Positions 25,329-33,796 of a stretch of DNA of 44,580 nucleotides are shown piece after piece (position 1 is the first letter of the stretch; each line of letters begins with the position of its first letter). The position numbers were made by a program, and so were the translations under genes. The notes beneath the pieces were generated by a model, which did no database searches, was not told the DNA's origin, and saw only the letters and a program-made list of their open reading frames with translations. The stretch is from Actinomycetes bacterium. GTDB lineage: Bacteria; Actinomycetota; UBA4738. Location: the NCBI GenBank assembly GCA_021784765.1, contig JAJYHN010000139.1:1-44580 (forward strand), given 5' to 3'.

Positions 25329-26389
25329 TCACCGGCGGCTCGCGAGGAAGCCGGCCAGGTGCCACACGAGGACGCTAAGGAACGGGAGGACCAGCCAGGC
25401 GAGCAGCCGCGGCCGGAGGCGCAACAGGAGCACGGAGAGAAGCCCGACGATCACGAGCTTGCCCGGGAGCCCGATCAGGCGCGCGACGGGATTGCTCTCG
25501 ACCGCTCCCTCGCCGTGCAGGGCGAGTCGCGTGGAGAGAGCGTCACCCACGTTCAAGGCGTTGAGCGCGACGAGCGCGACCGTCGGCGTCCGCTGCAGCA
25601 AGACGATGGCCTGCGTGAGCGGAGCCCATGCGGCGGCGATCGCGGGCATGATGAGGTAGGGAGCCACCTGGGTGAGCCCGGATGAGATGCCGAACCAGTC
25701 GAGTCCGTATCCGAAAGGGAAGGGTGGCCAGCCGGTCCAGAGCAGGCCGGGACCAAGACAAGGGTCCACGCCCACCGGGGCCGGAGGGTCCCGAGCAGCG
25801 CCCCGAAGAGGAAGAGCGGCGGGACCGTCAGGCAAGGGTCGCCCATCCGGGCCCGGACGGGGACGCCGTCACCTGCCAGGCCCAGACGAGCGCCCACGTT
25901 GCGAACCCTGCGAGGCCGAGGCTTGCGGCGCGCAAGCCGAGGGGGGAAGAGTCCAGCGCAGCCCGCCGGGGTGCCGCTCCAGCCCTCACCGACGGCCGTG
26001 GGCATCCTGCCCGTGACGGCGCAGTTCGTGTCGGCCCACCCAAGGACCAGCGGTCCGAGGGTGTAGGCGACGGCCGGGGCGAAGAACCACCGTCGGCGGC
26101 CCGCCAGCACCAGCGTCGCACCGGCGAGCAGCAGCGCCGCGAACCGGGCGACGTCCGCCTCCATCTGGCCGCGTACCGCGGCCCAGGACACCACCAGCCG
26201 TTCGGTCACGGCACCGGGTGACTGGACCCAGGCGGCGTTCAGCGCGCGATCGGCGTGGAACTGCATCGTCGCGAAGACAGCCAGGCTGGCGACCCCCGCG
26301 ACAACCGGAGGCCACCGGGCCTGCGCCGTCGCGCGTAGCCACCGGATCGGTGCGGCAGTGGTGGCGGTGGAGAGCGGGGGCGGCCTCAT
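25329..26389 (-). pseudogene. Integral membrane protein gene with apparent multiple frameshifts
   Basis: ATG 26389 overlaps the stop of the zinc-ribbon gene (ATGA). The first frame reads MRPPPLSTATTAAPIRW then helices VVAGVASLAVFATMQF and AALLLAGATLVLAG, down to GEGWSGTPAGCAGL. A run of six C on the minus strand (25941-25946) breaks it; with one C fewer it continues LGLRAASLGLAGFATWALVW. Near 25840 it returns to the first frame (LTVPPLFLFGALLGTLRPRW), and near 25760 moves to a third (PPFPFGYGLDWFGISSGLTQ), ending in a DUF5658-like block (NVGDALSTRLALHGEGAVES then NP). Each piece is hydrophobic and joins sensibly. It is either a decayed gene or affected by indel errors. Confidence 0.5.
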
Positions 26390-26859
26390 CGACGACCGCC
26401 GGAGGTGGGCTCGTCGGGCGGAGCGTCGCGCTTGGCGGGGCGCCAGATCGCATGGAGGCCGACGGCGACGATCGCGAGCGCCGGCCCGAGGCCGACCGAG
26501 CCGTAGGCGACCCATGCGCGAACCCCGCCGGAGGCACGGAGGGGCCACAGGAAGATCCACATCACCGCGAGCGCGGCGAGCACCACGAGGGCGCTGAGCG
26601 CCAGGCGCCCTGCGAACCCGAACGAGGTCGGCGTGGCGCCGGTCCGCGTCGACACCTCCGGCGCCAGGCGCTCTGGTCCGGGGTCGAGGCGCGGGGGTGG
26701 CCGTGATCCGGGGCCGCCTCGGACCGCAGGGCCCCTGGTCGGGGTCGGCACGTCGACCCGGGTCAGGCAGCGCGGGCACCACGTCATCGCCTCCGGCACG
26801 ATCCCCCCACACGAGCGGCAGGTCTGGCCGCGGGTCTCACCGCCCTCGTTCACCTGCAT
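26386..26859 (-). CDS. Zinc-ribbon protein with two transmembrane helices
   Basis: A 157-residue protein. CRSC (Cys14, Cys17) and CPRC (Cys28, Cys31) form an N-terminal zinc ribbon; a Pro/Arg-rich linker follows, then two helices, GRLALSALVVLAALAVMWIF and YGSVGLGPALAIVAVGLHAI, and a charged tail. This architecture is common in actinobacterial membrane proteins of unknown role. It sits between the GT-C gene and the broken membrane gene, overlapping the latter by four bases. Confidence 0.7.
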   Translation of the reverse strand: MQVNEGGETRGQTCRSCGGIVPEAMTWCPRCLTRVDVPTPTRGPAVRGGPGSRPPPRLDPGPERLAPEVSTRTGATPTSFGFAGRLALSALVVLAALAVMWIFLWPLRASGGVRAWVAYGSVGLGPALAIVAVGLHAIWRPAKRDAPPDEPTSGGRR

Positions 26860-26958
26860 CCGGCACCTCTTCGGACCATGTCCTTCTGCATCGGCAGAGG
26901 CGGGACGCGGGGAGAGCCCGATGTGCGGGCGTGTGGAACGGGCCGGATCGTCGCGCGG

Positions 26959-28518
26959 CTATGCGCCGACGACGGGGGCCCCGAGCGACGGGGACGGCTC
27001 CTCGGGTGCCGCGGACGCCGCAACCGGTTCGGGCCCGCCGCCGCCCGCCGCCCGCCGCCCGGCGATCCGGAGCGCGAGGATCCAGGCGCCGAGGGCCCCG
27101 GCAGGGGCCAGCAGCGGGATCGAGGGAAGCAGGTAGCGGTAGTCGAACATCGAGGTCGCCATCGCCGTCAGCGCCAAACCGGCTCCGGAGAGCGTGTAGA
27201 GCAGGACCTCCGCGCGGAGCCGCCTCGGCGCCGCGCGCCGCAGCCCCACCGCGCCGGCCCCGAGGCCGAGCGCGATGCAGAGCGCGAGCAGCGGTCCGGG
27301 GGTGTAGCCGGCACGCTGGTAGGCGATCAACGCCTGGGCGACCGGGCGGTCGATGCGCGTCGTGGGCGGCACCGGCGGCCCGAAGCGTCGCTGGGCGCGC
27401 AGCGCCGCCCTGCGCTGGTCGGGCACCGACAGCCCGAACTGCCACATGCGAACCGGCTCCTGCCACCTTCCGGTGCGGTGCCCAGGCGCGAGCAGGTGCA
27501 GGAAGTCCGCGCCGACCACCCGCGCGAAGGTCAGCGGCTGGTGGCGCAGGACCGCGAGCGAGAACTGGAGGAGCGCGCGGTCCCTCGTGATCCCCTTCGG
27601 CGGGCGGACGTGCGACGCGGGAGAGGCCGCGTTCCACACGTACCAGTTGGGTCCGGGCCGATCGGCCGGCGGCATCGCCGGACAGAGCATGCGCTCGTAG
27701 GCCGGGATCGCGAGGCCCTGGCACGTGGCGAAGTCGACGACGCGTCCGTACAGGAAGTGGCCGTCGAAGCTCGTGATCGTGTAGCGGCGGTGGTAGTGGT
27801 GGAACCATCCCGCGTACAGGCCGATCGGCAACGCGAACGCGACGACCAGCGCAACGGCCCGAGCCCCTCCGAGCCGTGTGCCCAGCACGAACAGCAGCGC
27901 GGGGGCGATCAGCACGATGCCGACCGTGCGGGCGAGGGTCGCGAGCGCCAGCAGCAGCCCGGCCGTCGCGACCACCGTGACCGGCGGCCGGCGCCACCAC
28001 ACCAGCAACGCGAAGGCCGTTCCGACGAGGACGTCGAACATGGTCTCGGCCATGACGTACTGCTCGAGGTCGATCAGGTAGGCGTCGAGCAGCAGCGGCG
28101 CCGCCCCGAGGGCGGCGAGCCACGCCGGGAGCCCCAACCGCCGCAGCACCGCGTACGCGAGGACGCCGAGCGCGAGCCCCAGCAGGTGCTGGAACGCCGG
28201 CACCACCGCGAGATGCCCGCCCCCGAGGGCGAGCAGCACCTTCAGCAGGGCCGGGTAGGCCGCCGGGCGGAGCCCGTTGGGGATCAGCCGGTGGGCGTTG
28301 TGCAGGTAGTAGTAGGAGTCCCCGTAGAAGAGCAGCGCCGGGCGGTAGCCGAGCGAGGCCATGGCCCGAAGGACGGCCCCTGCCGCGAACAGGACCAGGA
28401 ACAGCCAGTGCCGCCGGGCGAGCGCGGCGGCGCCGCTCGTCCGGCGGACCGACGCGCGGGTCCCGGCGTTCGTCGCCGGCGGGCCGGGCGGCGAGAGGGT
28501 GGCCTCAGGCCGCGGCAC
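26959..28518 (-). CDS. GT-C-like polytopic membrane glycosyltransferase (PMT/ArnT-like)
   Basis: A 519-residue protein with roughly ten hydrophobic segments, among them HWLFLVLFAAGAVLRAMASL, LAALGAAPLLLDAYLIDLEQ, VTVVATAGLLLALATLART and AVALVVAFALPIGLYAGWF, plus a long periplasmic loop with FHHYHRRYTITSFDGHFLYG. The early lumenal YGDSYYYL with its acidic residue fits GT-C enzymes, which use polyprenyl-phosphate sugars. The donor would be supplied by a GT2 enzyme such as the one encoded just upstream, whose gene overlaps this one by 14 bases. Acceptor unknown; family inferred from topology rather than a decisive motif. Confidence 0.7.
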   Translation of the reverse strand: MPRPEATLSPPGPPATNAGTRASVRRTSGAAALARRHWLFLVLFAAGAVLRAMASLGYRPALLFYGDSYYYLHNAHRLIPNGLRPAAYPALLKVLLALGGGHLAVVPAFQHLLGLALGVLAYAVLRRLGLPAWLAALGAAPLLLDAYLIDLEQYVMAETMFDVLVGTAFALLVWWRRPPVTVVATAGLLLALATLARTVGIVLIAPALLFVLGTRLGGARAVALVVAFALPIGLYAGWFHHYHRRYTITSFDGHFLYGRVVDFATCQGLAIPAYERMLCPAMPPADRPGPNWYVWNAASPASHVRPPKGITRDRALLQFSLAVLRHQPLTFARVVGADFLHLLAPGHRTGRWQEPVRMWQFGLSVPDQRRAALRAQRRFGPPVPPTTRIDRPVAQALIAYQRAGYTPGPLLALCIALGLGAGAVGLRRAAPRRLRAEVLLYTLSGAGLALTAMATSMFDYRYLLPSIPLLAPAGALGAWILALRIAGRRAAGGGGPEPVAASAAPEEPSPSLGAPVVGA

Positions 28519-29686
28519 GGGCCGTCCGGCGCAGGGCTGCCATCCAGGCGGTCGCGGCCAGGGTCACGATGGTGAGCGCCACGAGCATGGAGAACATCCT
28601 GCCGTGGTGGCTGCCGATCGTCAGCCTGCGCGTGGTCTCGCCGAGCAGCGCCGCCAGGGCCACCTCGGCGATGACCGCCATGCCGCCGACGGCGAGCGCG
28701 CCCCTGGTGAGCGCCCACCGCAGGGCGCTTCGCATCCGCTCGTTCGGGTCGAGCGCGAGGGCCCGGTACAGGCGAAGGCCGAGATGGGCCTGGGCGAGGG
28801 CGCCGCCGGCGACGAGCATCAAGACGCCGGCCGGGACGCTCACCGGCGCCGGCCCGACGCCGGTCACGAGCGCGCCGCCCACCGCAGCGAGCAGCAGCGC
28901 CGGCACGAGGAACCACCCCGAGGCCGCGTACGCGAGCATGTAGCGGACGTGGCGGAGCCCGTCGCGCAGCGACTTCAGCTTGGAGATGCTGCCGCCGGGC
29001 CGCGGCGCGTAGGTGATCGGGGTCTCCGCGATGCGAAGCCTGGCCTGGCGCGCCCGGATCACCATCTCGGAGGCGAACTCCATGCCGGTCGAGCGCAGGC
29101 GGAGCCGCTCGAGCGCGTCGGCGCGCACCATCCGCAGCCCGCAGTGGGCGTCGGAGACGCCGCTTCGGTAGAGCAGGTTCAGCACGCCCGTGAGGATCGG
29201 GTTGCCGATGTAGCGGTGGTGCCATGGCATGGCGCCCGGCAGGATCCGGCCGCGGAAGCGGGAGCCCATGACGAGGTCGTTGCCCTGGCGGGCGAGTGAG
29301 ATGAACGCCGGCAGCTCGCGGAAGTCGTAGGTGAGGTCGGCGTCGCCCATCAGGATCGTGCGCCCGCGCGCGTGCTCGAGGCCGGTCAGGTAGGCGCGGC
29401 CGTAGCCGCGCCGGGGCTCGTGGATCACGCGGGCGCCTCCCCGGTGGGCGAGCGCCGCGCTGGCGTCGGTGGAGCCGTTGTCGACCACGAGCACCTCGCC
29501 GCCCACCCCCGCCTCCTCGATCGCGGCCCACGCCTCAGCGACGCAGCGCTCGATGGTCGGCTCCTCGTTCAGGCAGGGGATCACGATCGAGACGTCGAGC
29601 GAGCTCGCACCGGGCCCGCCGGGCTCTCGGAGGATCATGGGGAGGGGTGTCGCCCCCTCGGGCGTGGCGTGCAGGCGTGCGTTCAA
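28505..29686 (-). CDS. Family 2 glycosyltransferase, polyprenyl-phosphate sugar synthase-like
   Basis: The GT-A domain begins VSIVIPCLNEEPTIERCV and contains VLVVDNGSTDAS, the metal-binding GDADLTYDF and MGSRFRGRILPGAMPWHHR, as in dolichol-phosphate mannose/glucose synthase relatives. From about residue 240 four hydrophobic helices follow (GWFLVPALLLAAVGGALVTG, VPAGVLMLVAGGALAQAHL, GALAVGGMAVIAEVALAAL, FSMLVALTIVTLAATAWM). It would charge a polyprenyl carrier with a sugar from a nucleotide donor, for use by the GT-C protein downstream. TTG 29686 has GGAGGG four bases upstream; an ATG at 29638 lies just before the catalytic domain. Confidence 0.88.
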   Translation of the reverse strand: MNARLHATPEGATPLPMILREPGGPGASSLDVSIVIPCLNEEPTIERCVAEAWAAIEEAGVGGEVLVVDNGSTDASAALAHRGGARVIHEPRRGYGRAYLTGLEHARGRTILMGDADLTYDFRELPAFISLARQGNDLVMGSRFRGRILPGAMPWHHRYIGNPILTGVLNLLYRSGVSDAHCGLRMVRADALERLRLRSTGMEFASEMVIRARQARLRIAETPITYAPRPGGSISKLKSLRDGLRHVRYMLAYAASGWFLVPALLLAAVGGALVTGVGPAPVSVPAGVLMLVAGGALAQAHLGLRLYRALALDPNERMRSALRWALTRGALAVGGMAVIAEVALAALLGETTRRLTIGSHHGRMFSMLVALTIVTLAATAWMAALRRTARAAA

Positions 29687-29822
29687 GAGTCCCTCCGTCC
29701 GGTGAATCGGTCACGGCGCGGCGACGCGTGGGCGGGTGCCCACGCCACCTCGTGCGTGTGTTCGACTGAGATGCGTTCGGAGGATGTTGCGAGCCCGTCG
29801 CGGTCTTGCGATTTCGCGGCAA

Positions 29823-29857
29823 CGCCTCCGCCGGCCCCCGGGGGGACGGCGGAGGCG
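29823..29857 (-). terminator. Strong hairpin after the GH30-like gene
   Basis: CGCCTCCGCC and GGCGGAGGCG form a perfect 10-bp stem around a CCCCC/GGGGG-containing loop, five bases past the minus-strand gene's stop. It separates that gene from the glycosyltransferase operon. No U tract follows. Confidence 0.55.
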
Positions 29858-29861
29858 CCGG

Positions 29862-31436
29862 TCAGGACTGGGGTCCGAAGACGTAGGTCGTCACGCTCTG
29901 CGGGGGCACCTGCAGGACGAGCCGGCCGTGGGCGTCGAGCGACGGGAGGGCGACCCGGGCGAGGTCCAGCGTCGCGCTGGTGCGGACGGCCGCCGAGGGG
30001 ACGAACGCGCGAAGCAGGGCCGTCGGGAGGCGGAGCCGCAGCGTCGCGCCGGCGTGCCCGGCCGGCGCGTCGTCGATCACGATCACCGTCCACTGCGAGG
30101 CCGACGAGAACGCCAGCAGCCGAACGCCCGGCACGGTGGTCGCGGCCGGGCGCCGGACGGCGCCCGGCCGCACGTACCTGCTGAAGTTTCCGAAGACCCA
30201 GTAGCGCTTGGTGGTGGTGATCGCGGTGTTGCCGTCGGTCCGGAAGTTGGGGTCGTAGTAGAGGAGGCCGTCGTCCCATCCCCGGTGGTTCACGCTCCCG
30301 GCGCAGGTGGGGGAGGCGGCCGGATCGCAGCCGAGGCTCGAGGACAGTGCCCGCCACCAGCTGAACGAGGACGCCCCTGCGCCGGCGACGTCGCTCCAGA
30401 TGCGGCCGGCGAGCCACAGGCCGCTCGCCATCGTCGGGTCGTACAGCCGGCCGAACCGGTGGCCGTCGACGCAGCAGATCTCGGTCATCCAGAGCGGCTT
30501 GCCGTACCGGCGCCCGGCGGCGGCGAGGCCCTGCAGGACCGAGGCCTGGGGCGTGCCGTAGTCGTGGTAGGCGATCGCCGCGACGTAGCGGGCGACGCCG
30601 GGCCGCCCGAGCCACGCGGGCAGCTCCGGCAGCAGCTGCGCGCGCACGTGGCTCGACTCGTCGGCGATGACGTGTGCCCAGGGCGCGCGCCGCGCGAGGT
30701 CCCCGCCGAGGTCGGCGATCAGCGTCGCCCGCTGCGCCGGGGGGACGGCCATGCCCTCCTGGTAGCACGAGCCGAAGCCGAAGTCCGGCTCGTTCATCGG
30801 GCTCACATACGAGAGCGTGATGCCGTCGGCCTCCCGGAGGTGGGCGACGACGTCGGTGAGGTAGGCGGCGTAGGCGGCCGTGTCGGCCGGCACGAGCCCG
30901 CCGCCGCAGTTCTTGCCGTTGGTCTTCCACACCCCGGGCGCGCTGTTGGCGAACCCGACCAGGTTCGGCACTCCGTCTCGGGCGGCGAGCCGGAGGAACG
31001 CCAGGCCTCCAGGGTCGGCCGACCAATCGTAGGTCCCCGCCCGAACGAGGAAGCTCTGGGGCCCCGGCAGCCCGGGCGTCCCGGCGCCGGCCCCGATGTC
31101 GTACCGGTACATGCTGAGCCGGATCCCGGAGGGACGAAAGAGCATTGCCGCGACCTGCTGCTGGACCGCCGGCGGGAAGGACGCGAGGTCCGCCGGCCAC
31201 CCCTCGCCGGAGGCCCCGAATCCCTGCATGGTCTGCAGGGGGGCCGATCCGACGAAGCCGTTCGAGGTCGACGGGTCGGCGCTCCCGGGGCGCCCGGCGC
31301 TCGAGTGGATCGATGCGAGGTCGAGCGCCGCGGAGCCGACCACCAGCGCCGCGAGGGCCCCCGCGACCCACCATCGGGCGCTCCTCGACCGGGAAGGTTG
31401 CCGCCGGCCCGCCGCGTCCCGACCCTGTCCCGCCAT
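29862..31436 (-). CDS. Secreted or anchored GH30-like glycoside hydrolase
   Basis: The 524-residue product has an N-terminal signal/anchor (RWWVAGALAALVVGSAALDL) followed by a catalytic barrel. LQTMQGFGASGEGWPADL is the start typical of family 30 enzymes; SPMNEPDFGFG gives the acid/base Glu216 and LWMTEICC the nucleophile Glu319. A C-terminal beta domain (RLLAFSSASQWTVIVIDDA, TLRLRLPT, VPPQSVTTYVF) completes the GH30 pattern. The closest activity by motif is endo-beta-1,6-galactanase, but substrate is uncertain. The Cys pairs (NCGGG, CCVDG, LGCDP, TCAGS) suggest disulfides outside the cell. ATG 31436 has GGAGATC upstream. Confidence 0.82.
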   Translation of the reverse strand: MAGQGRDAAGRRQPSRSRSARWWVAGALAALVVGSAALDLASIHSSAGRPGSADPSTSNGFVGSAPLQTMQGFGASGEGWPADLASFPPAVQQQVAAMLFRPSGIRLSMYRYDIGAGAGTPGLPGPQSFLVRAGTYDWSADPGGLAFLRLAARDGVPNLVGFANSAPGVWKTNGKNCGGGLVPADTAAYAAYLTDVVAHLREADGITLSYVSPMNEPDFGFGSCYQEGMAVPPAQRATLIADLGGDLARRAPWAHVIADESSHVRAQLLPELPAWLGRPGVARYVAAIAYHDYGTPQASVLQGLAAAGRRYGKPLWMTEICCVDGHRFGRLYDPTMASGLWLAGRIWSDVAGAGASSFSWWRALSSSLGCDPAASPTCAGSVNHRGWDDGLLYYDPNFRTDGNTAITTTKRYWVFGNFSRYVRPGAVRRPAATTVPGVRLLAFSSASQWTVIVIDDAPAGHAGATLRLRLPTALLRAFVPSAAVRTSATLDLARVALPSLDAHGRLVLQVPPQSVTTYVFGPQS

Positions 31437-31524
31437 GCCGTGATCTCCGCCCGCCGTCGCCGAGGACGCCTACGGTAGCGCGCCGACGCCGGCCCGCGGC
31501 GAGGGGCGCATCCGGTAGCCTTGC

Positions 31525-31549
31525 GGCGGGCGCCGGTGCGGCGCCCGCC
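31525..31549 (+). promoter_or_regulatory. Strong hairpin in the divergent region before the 62-aa gene
   Basis: GGCGGGCGCC and GGCGCCCGCC form a perfect 10-bp stem with a 5-base loop. It ends about 15 bases before an AAGGAGG ribosome binding site. It could be a 5' UTR structure of the small gene or an upstream terminator; no T tract is present. Confidence 0.4.
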
Positions 31550-31576
31550 CCACGCCGTACGACGAAGGAGGTTCAC

Positions 31577-31765
31577 GTGGCCGAGCAGATCGACCGCGCG
31601 CTGTTCGACAAGGCCATCGAGGTGACGGCGGCCGCGCTCCGTGGCGCGATGGGCGGCCAGGGCAGCCAGCCGCCCTCCTACGCGGCCGACCTGTTCCGGG
31701 AGGTCTGGAGGGCGCTGAAGGAGGCCTCGGCCGACCTGTCGGACCGGCCGCGGGCCGGGTTCTAG
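31577..31765 (+). CDS. Small conserved-looking soluble protein (62 aa)
   Basis: GTG 31577 sits five bases after an ideal AAGGAGG and gives a 62-residue protein, MAEQIDRALFDKAIEVTAAA continuing with LRGAMGG, a short Gly/Gln/Pro turn and a second helix YAADLFREVWRALKEASADL. Two amphipathic helices, no signal peptide or Cys. Family not recognised. It precedes transketolase by 175 bases on the same strand, but whether they share a transcript is unclear. The strong ribosome binding site and normal codon use argue it is real. Confidence 0.65.
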   Translation: MAEQIDRALFDKAIEVTAAALRGAMGGQGSQPPSYAADLFREVWRALKEASADLSDRPRAGF

Positions 31766-31778
31766 TCGCGATCGCGAC
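31765..31778. repeat. 14-bp perfect palindrome at the end of the small gene
   Basis: GTCGCGATCGCGAC is a perfect palindrome whose first base is the last base of the TAG stop. It contains GCGATCGC. It may be an operator for the transketolase gene or chance in GC-rich DNA. Confidence 0.5.
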
Positions 31779-31940
31779 ACCGGAGTCGACGAGCCGCCGG
31801 CGCCGCGGGTCAGGGCTCGACGGATCCGCCGCGGGACGGTACCGTGCGCGGATCCCTGCCCCCGCTGCCGGCGTGCTTCAGCCGGGCAGCGGGTAAGGTG
31901 GAATCGGGCCGGTGGAACCCCTCGAGGGAGGAGTGGTGTG

Positions 31941-33773
31941 ATGGATCGCATCCACGAGTGGAACGAGCTCGCTGCGCAGCTTGCGGTCGACGGCATCCGC
32001 GCATCGACGGCGGCCGGCTCGGGCCACCCGACCTCGTCGATGTCGGCCGCCCACCTCGCGGCCGTGCTGTTCGACGGCCACCTCCGCCTCGACGTCGCCG
32101 ACCCGAAGAGCCCGGCGAACGACCGCTTCGTGCTGTCCAAGGGTCACGCCTCGCCGATGTTCTTCTCGGTGCTGAAGGCGATCGGCGCCATCACCGACGA
32201 CGAGCTGCTGTCGTTCCGGAAGTTCGGGAGCCCCGTCGAGGGGCACCCGGTCCCGCGGCCCGACATGCCCTGGGTCGACGTGGCCACCGGATCGCTCGGC
32301 CAGGGACTGCCGATCGGGCTCGGAATCGCGCTCGCCATGCGCATGGACGGGCTGCCCGGCCGCGTCTGGGTCCTGATGGGCGACTCGGAGGTCGCTGAGG
32401 GCTCGGTCTGGGAGGCCATGACGAACGCCTGGCACCACGAGGTTCGAAACCTCATCGGCATCCTCGACATGAACCGGCTCGGGCAGCGCGGGCCGACGAT
32501 GCTCGAGTGGGACGGCGAGGCCTACGCGCGCCGCGCCGAGTCGTTCGGGTGGCGCACGATCCTGGTCGACGGCCACGACGTCGCCGCGATCGACGCCGCC
32601 TACACCGAGGCGGAGGACGGTGAGGGACCGACGCTGGTCGTCGCGAAGACCGAGAAGGGCCACGGGGTGTCGTTCCTCGCGAACAAGGAGGGCTGGCACG
32701 GCAAGGCGCTGTCGCCCGACGAGGCCGAGCGGGCGATCGCCGAGCTCGGCGGCGTGCGTGACCTGCGCGTGATCCCGGTCCCGCCCGAGCCGGTCGCGCG
32801 GCCGGTGGCCGGCGGCGGCACGGTGACCCTGCCGGCCTACGAGGACAGGATCGCAACCCGCAAGGCGTTCGGCGAGACGCTGGCGGCGCTCGCCGCCGAC
32901 CCGCAGGTCGTCGCCCTCGACGGTGAGGTCGGCAACTCGACCCACACCGAGGACTTCCAGAAGGTGGCTCCCGATCGCTACGTCGAGATGTACATCGCCG
33001 AGCAGGCGATGGTGGGGGCCGCCGTCGGGCTCCAGGTGATGGGCAAGAAGCCCTTCGCGGCGACGTTCGGCGCCTTCCTGACGCGCGCCTACGACTTCGT
33101 GCGCATGGCGGCGGTCAGCCGCGCGCACCTCCGGCTCTGCGGCTCGCACGCCGGCGTCTCGATCGGCGAGGACGGGCCGTCGCAGATGGCGCTCGAGGAC
33201 CTGGCGATGATGCGCGCCGTGCACGGCTCGACCGTCCTGTACCCGGCCGACGGGAACTCCACCGCGAAGCTCGTCGCGCAGATGGCCGACCTCGACGGCG
33301 TCGTCTACATGCGGACGACCCGCGAGGCGACGCCGAAGCTCTACGACGCCGGCGAGACGTTCCCCATCGGTGGCTCGAAGGTCGTGCGTTCGGGGCCGAG
33401 CGACCGGGCAACGGTCGTCGCGGCCGGGGTGACCGTGTTCGAGGCGCTGCGCGCCGCCGACGCCCTGGCGTCCGAGGGGATCGACGTCCGGGTGGTCGAC
33501 TGCTACTCGGTGAAGCCGATCGACGCCGCGACGCTGCGGACGGCGCTGGTCGAGACCGGCCTCGTCGTCACCGTCGAGGACCACTGGGCCGACGGTGGCC
33601 TGGGCGACGCGGTCCTCGCGGCGCTCGCGTCGCAGGGCGAGCTGTCCGGGCGCGTCGTGAAGATCGGGGTGACCGGGATGCCGGGCTCGGGGACCCCCGA
33701 CGAGCTCCGCGAGTGGGCCGGGATCTCCGCGGCGAAGATCGCCGAGCGGGTGCGGGCCGGGCTCGGCGCCTGA
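31941..33773 (+). CDS. tkt: Transketolase
   Basis: Transketolase moves two-carbon units between pentose phosphate sugars using ThDP. The single 610-residue chain holds both halves: N-terminal ThDP/Mg domain with GSGHPTSSMSAAHLAAVLF, LSKGHASPMFF and GDSEVAEGS to LDMNRLGQ, and the C-terminal pyrimidine and transketolase-C domains with YIAEQAMVGAAVGLQVMGKK, CGSHAGVSIGEDGPSQMALE and VRVVDCYSVKPID. The length and the GDSEVAEGS form match the shorter mammal-like transketolases. ATG 31941 follows GGAGGAG; GTG 31938 is equally spaced. It complements zwf and gnd elsewhere in the window and is followed by a tightly packed set of genes. Confidence 0.95.
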   Translation: MDRIHEWNELAAQLAVDGIRASTAAGSGHPTSSMSAAHLAAVLFDGHLRLDVADPKSPANDRFVLSKGHASPMFFSVLKAIGAITDDELLSFRKFGSPVEGHPVPRPDMPWVDVATGSLGQGLPIGLGIALAMRMDGLPGRVWVLMGDSEVAEGSVWEAMTNAWHHEVRNLIGILDMNRLGQRGPTMLEWDGEAYARRAESFGWRTILVDGHDVAAIDAAYTEAEDGEGPTLVVAKTEKGHGVSFLANKEGWHGKALSPDEAERAIAELGGVRDLRVIPVPPEPVARPVAGGGTVTLPAYEDRIATRKAFGETLAALAADPQVVALDGEVGNSTHTEDFQKVAPDRYVEMYIAEQAMVGAAVGLQVMGKKPFAATFGAFLTRAYDFVRMAAVSRAHLRLCGSHAGVSIGEDGPSQMALEDLAMMRAVHGSTVLYPADGNSTAKLVAQMADLDGVVYMRTTREATPKLYDAGETFPIGGSKVVRSGPSDRATVVAAGVTVFEALRAADALASEGIDVRVVDCYSVKPIDAATLRTALVETGLVVTVEDHWADGGLGDAVLAALASQGELSGRVVKIGVTGMPGSGTPDELREWAGISAAKIAERVRAGLGA

Positions 33774-33796
33774 CCCCGCCGGCGGGGGAGGATGAG

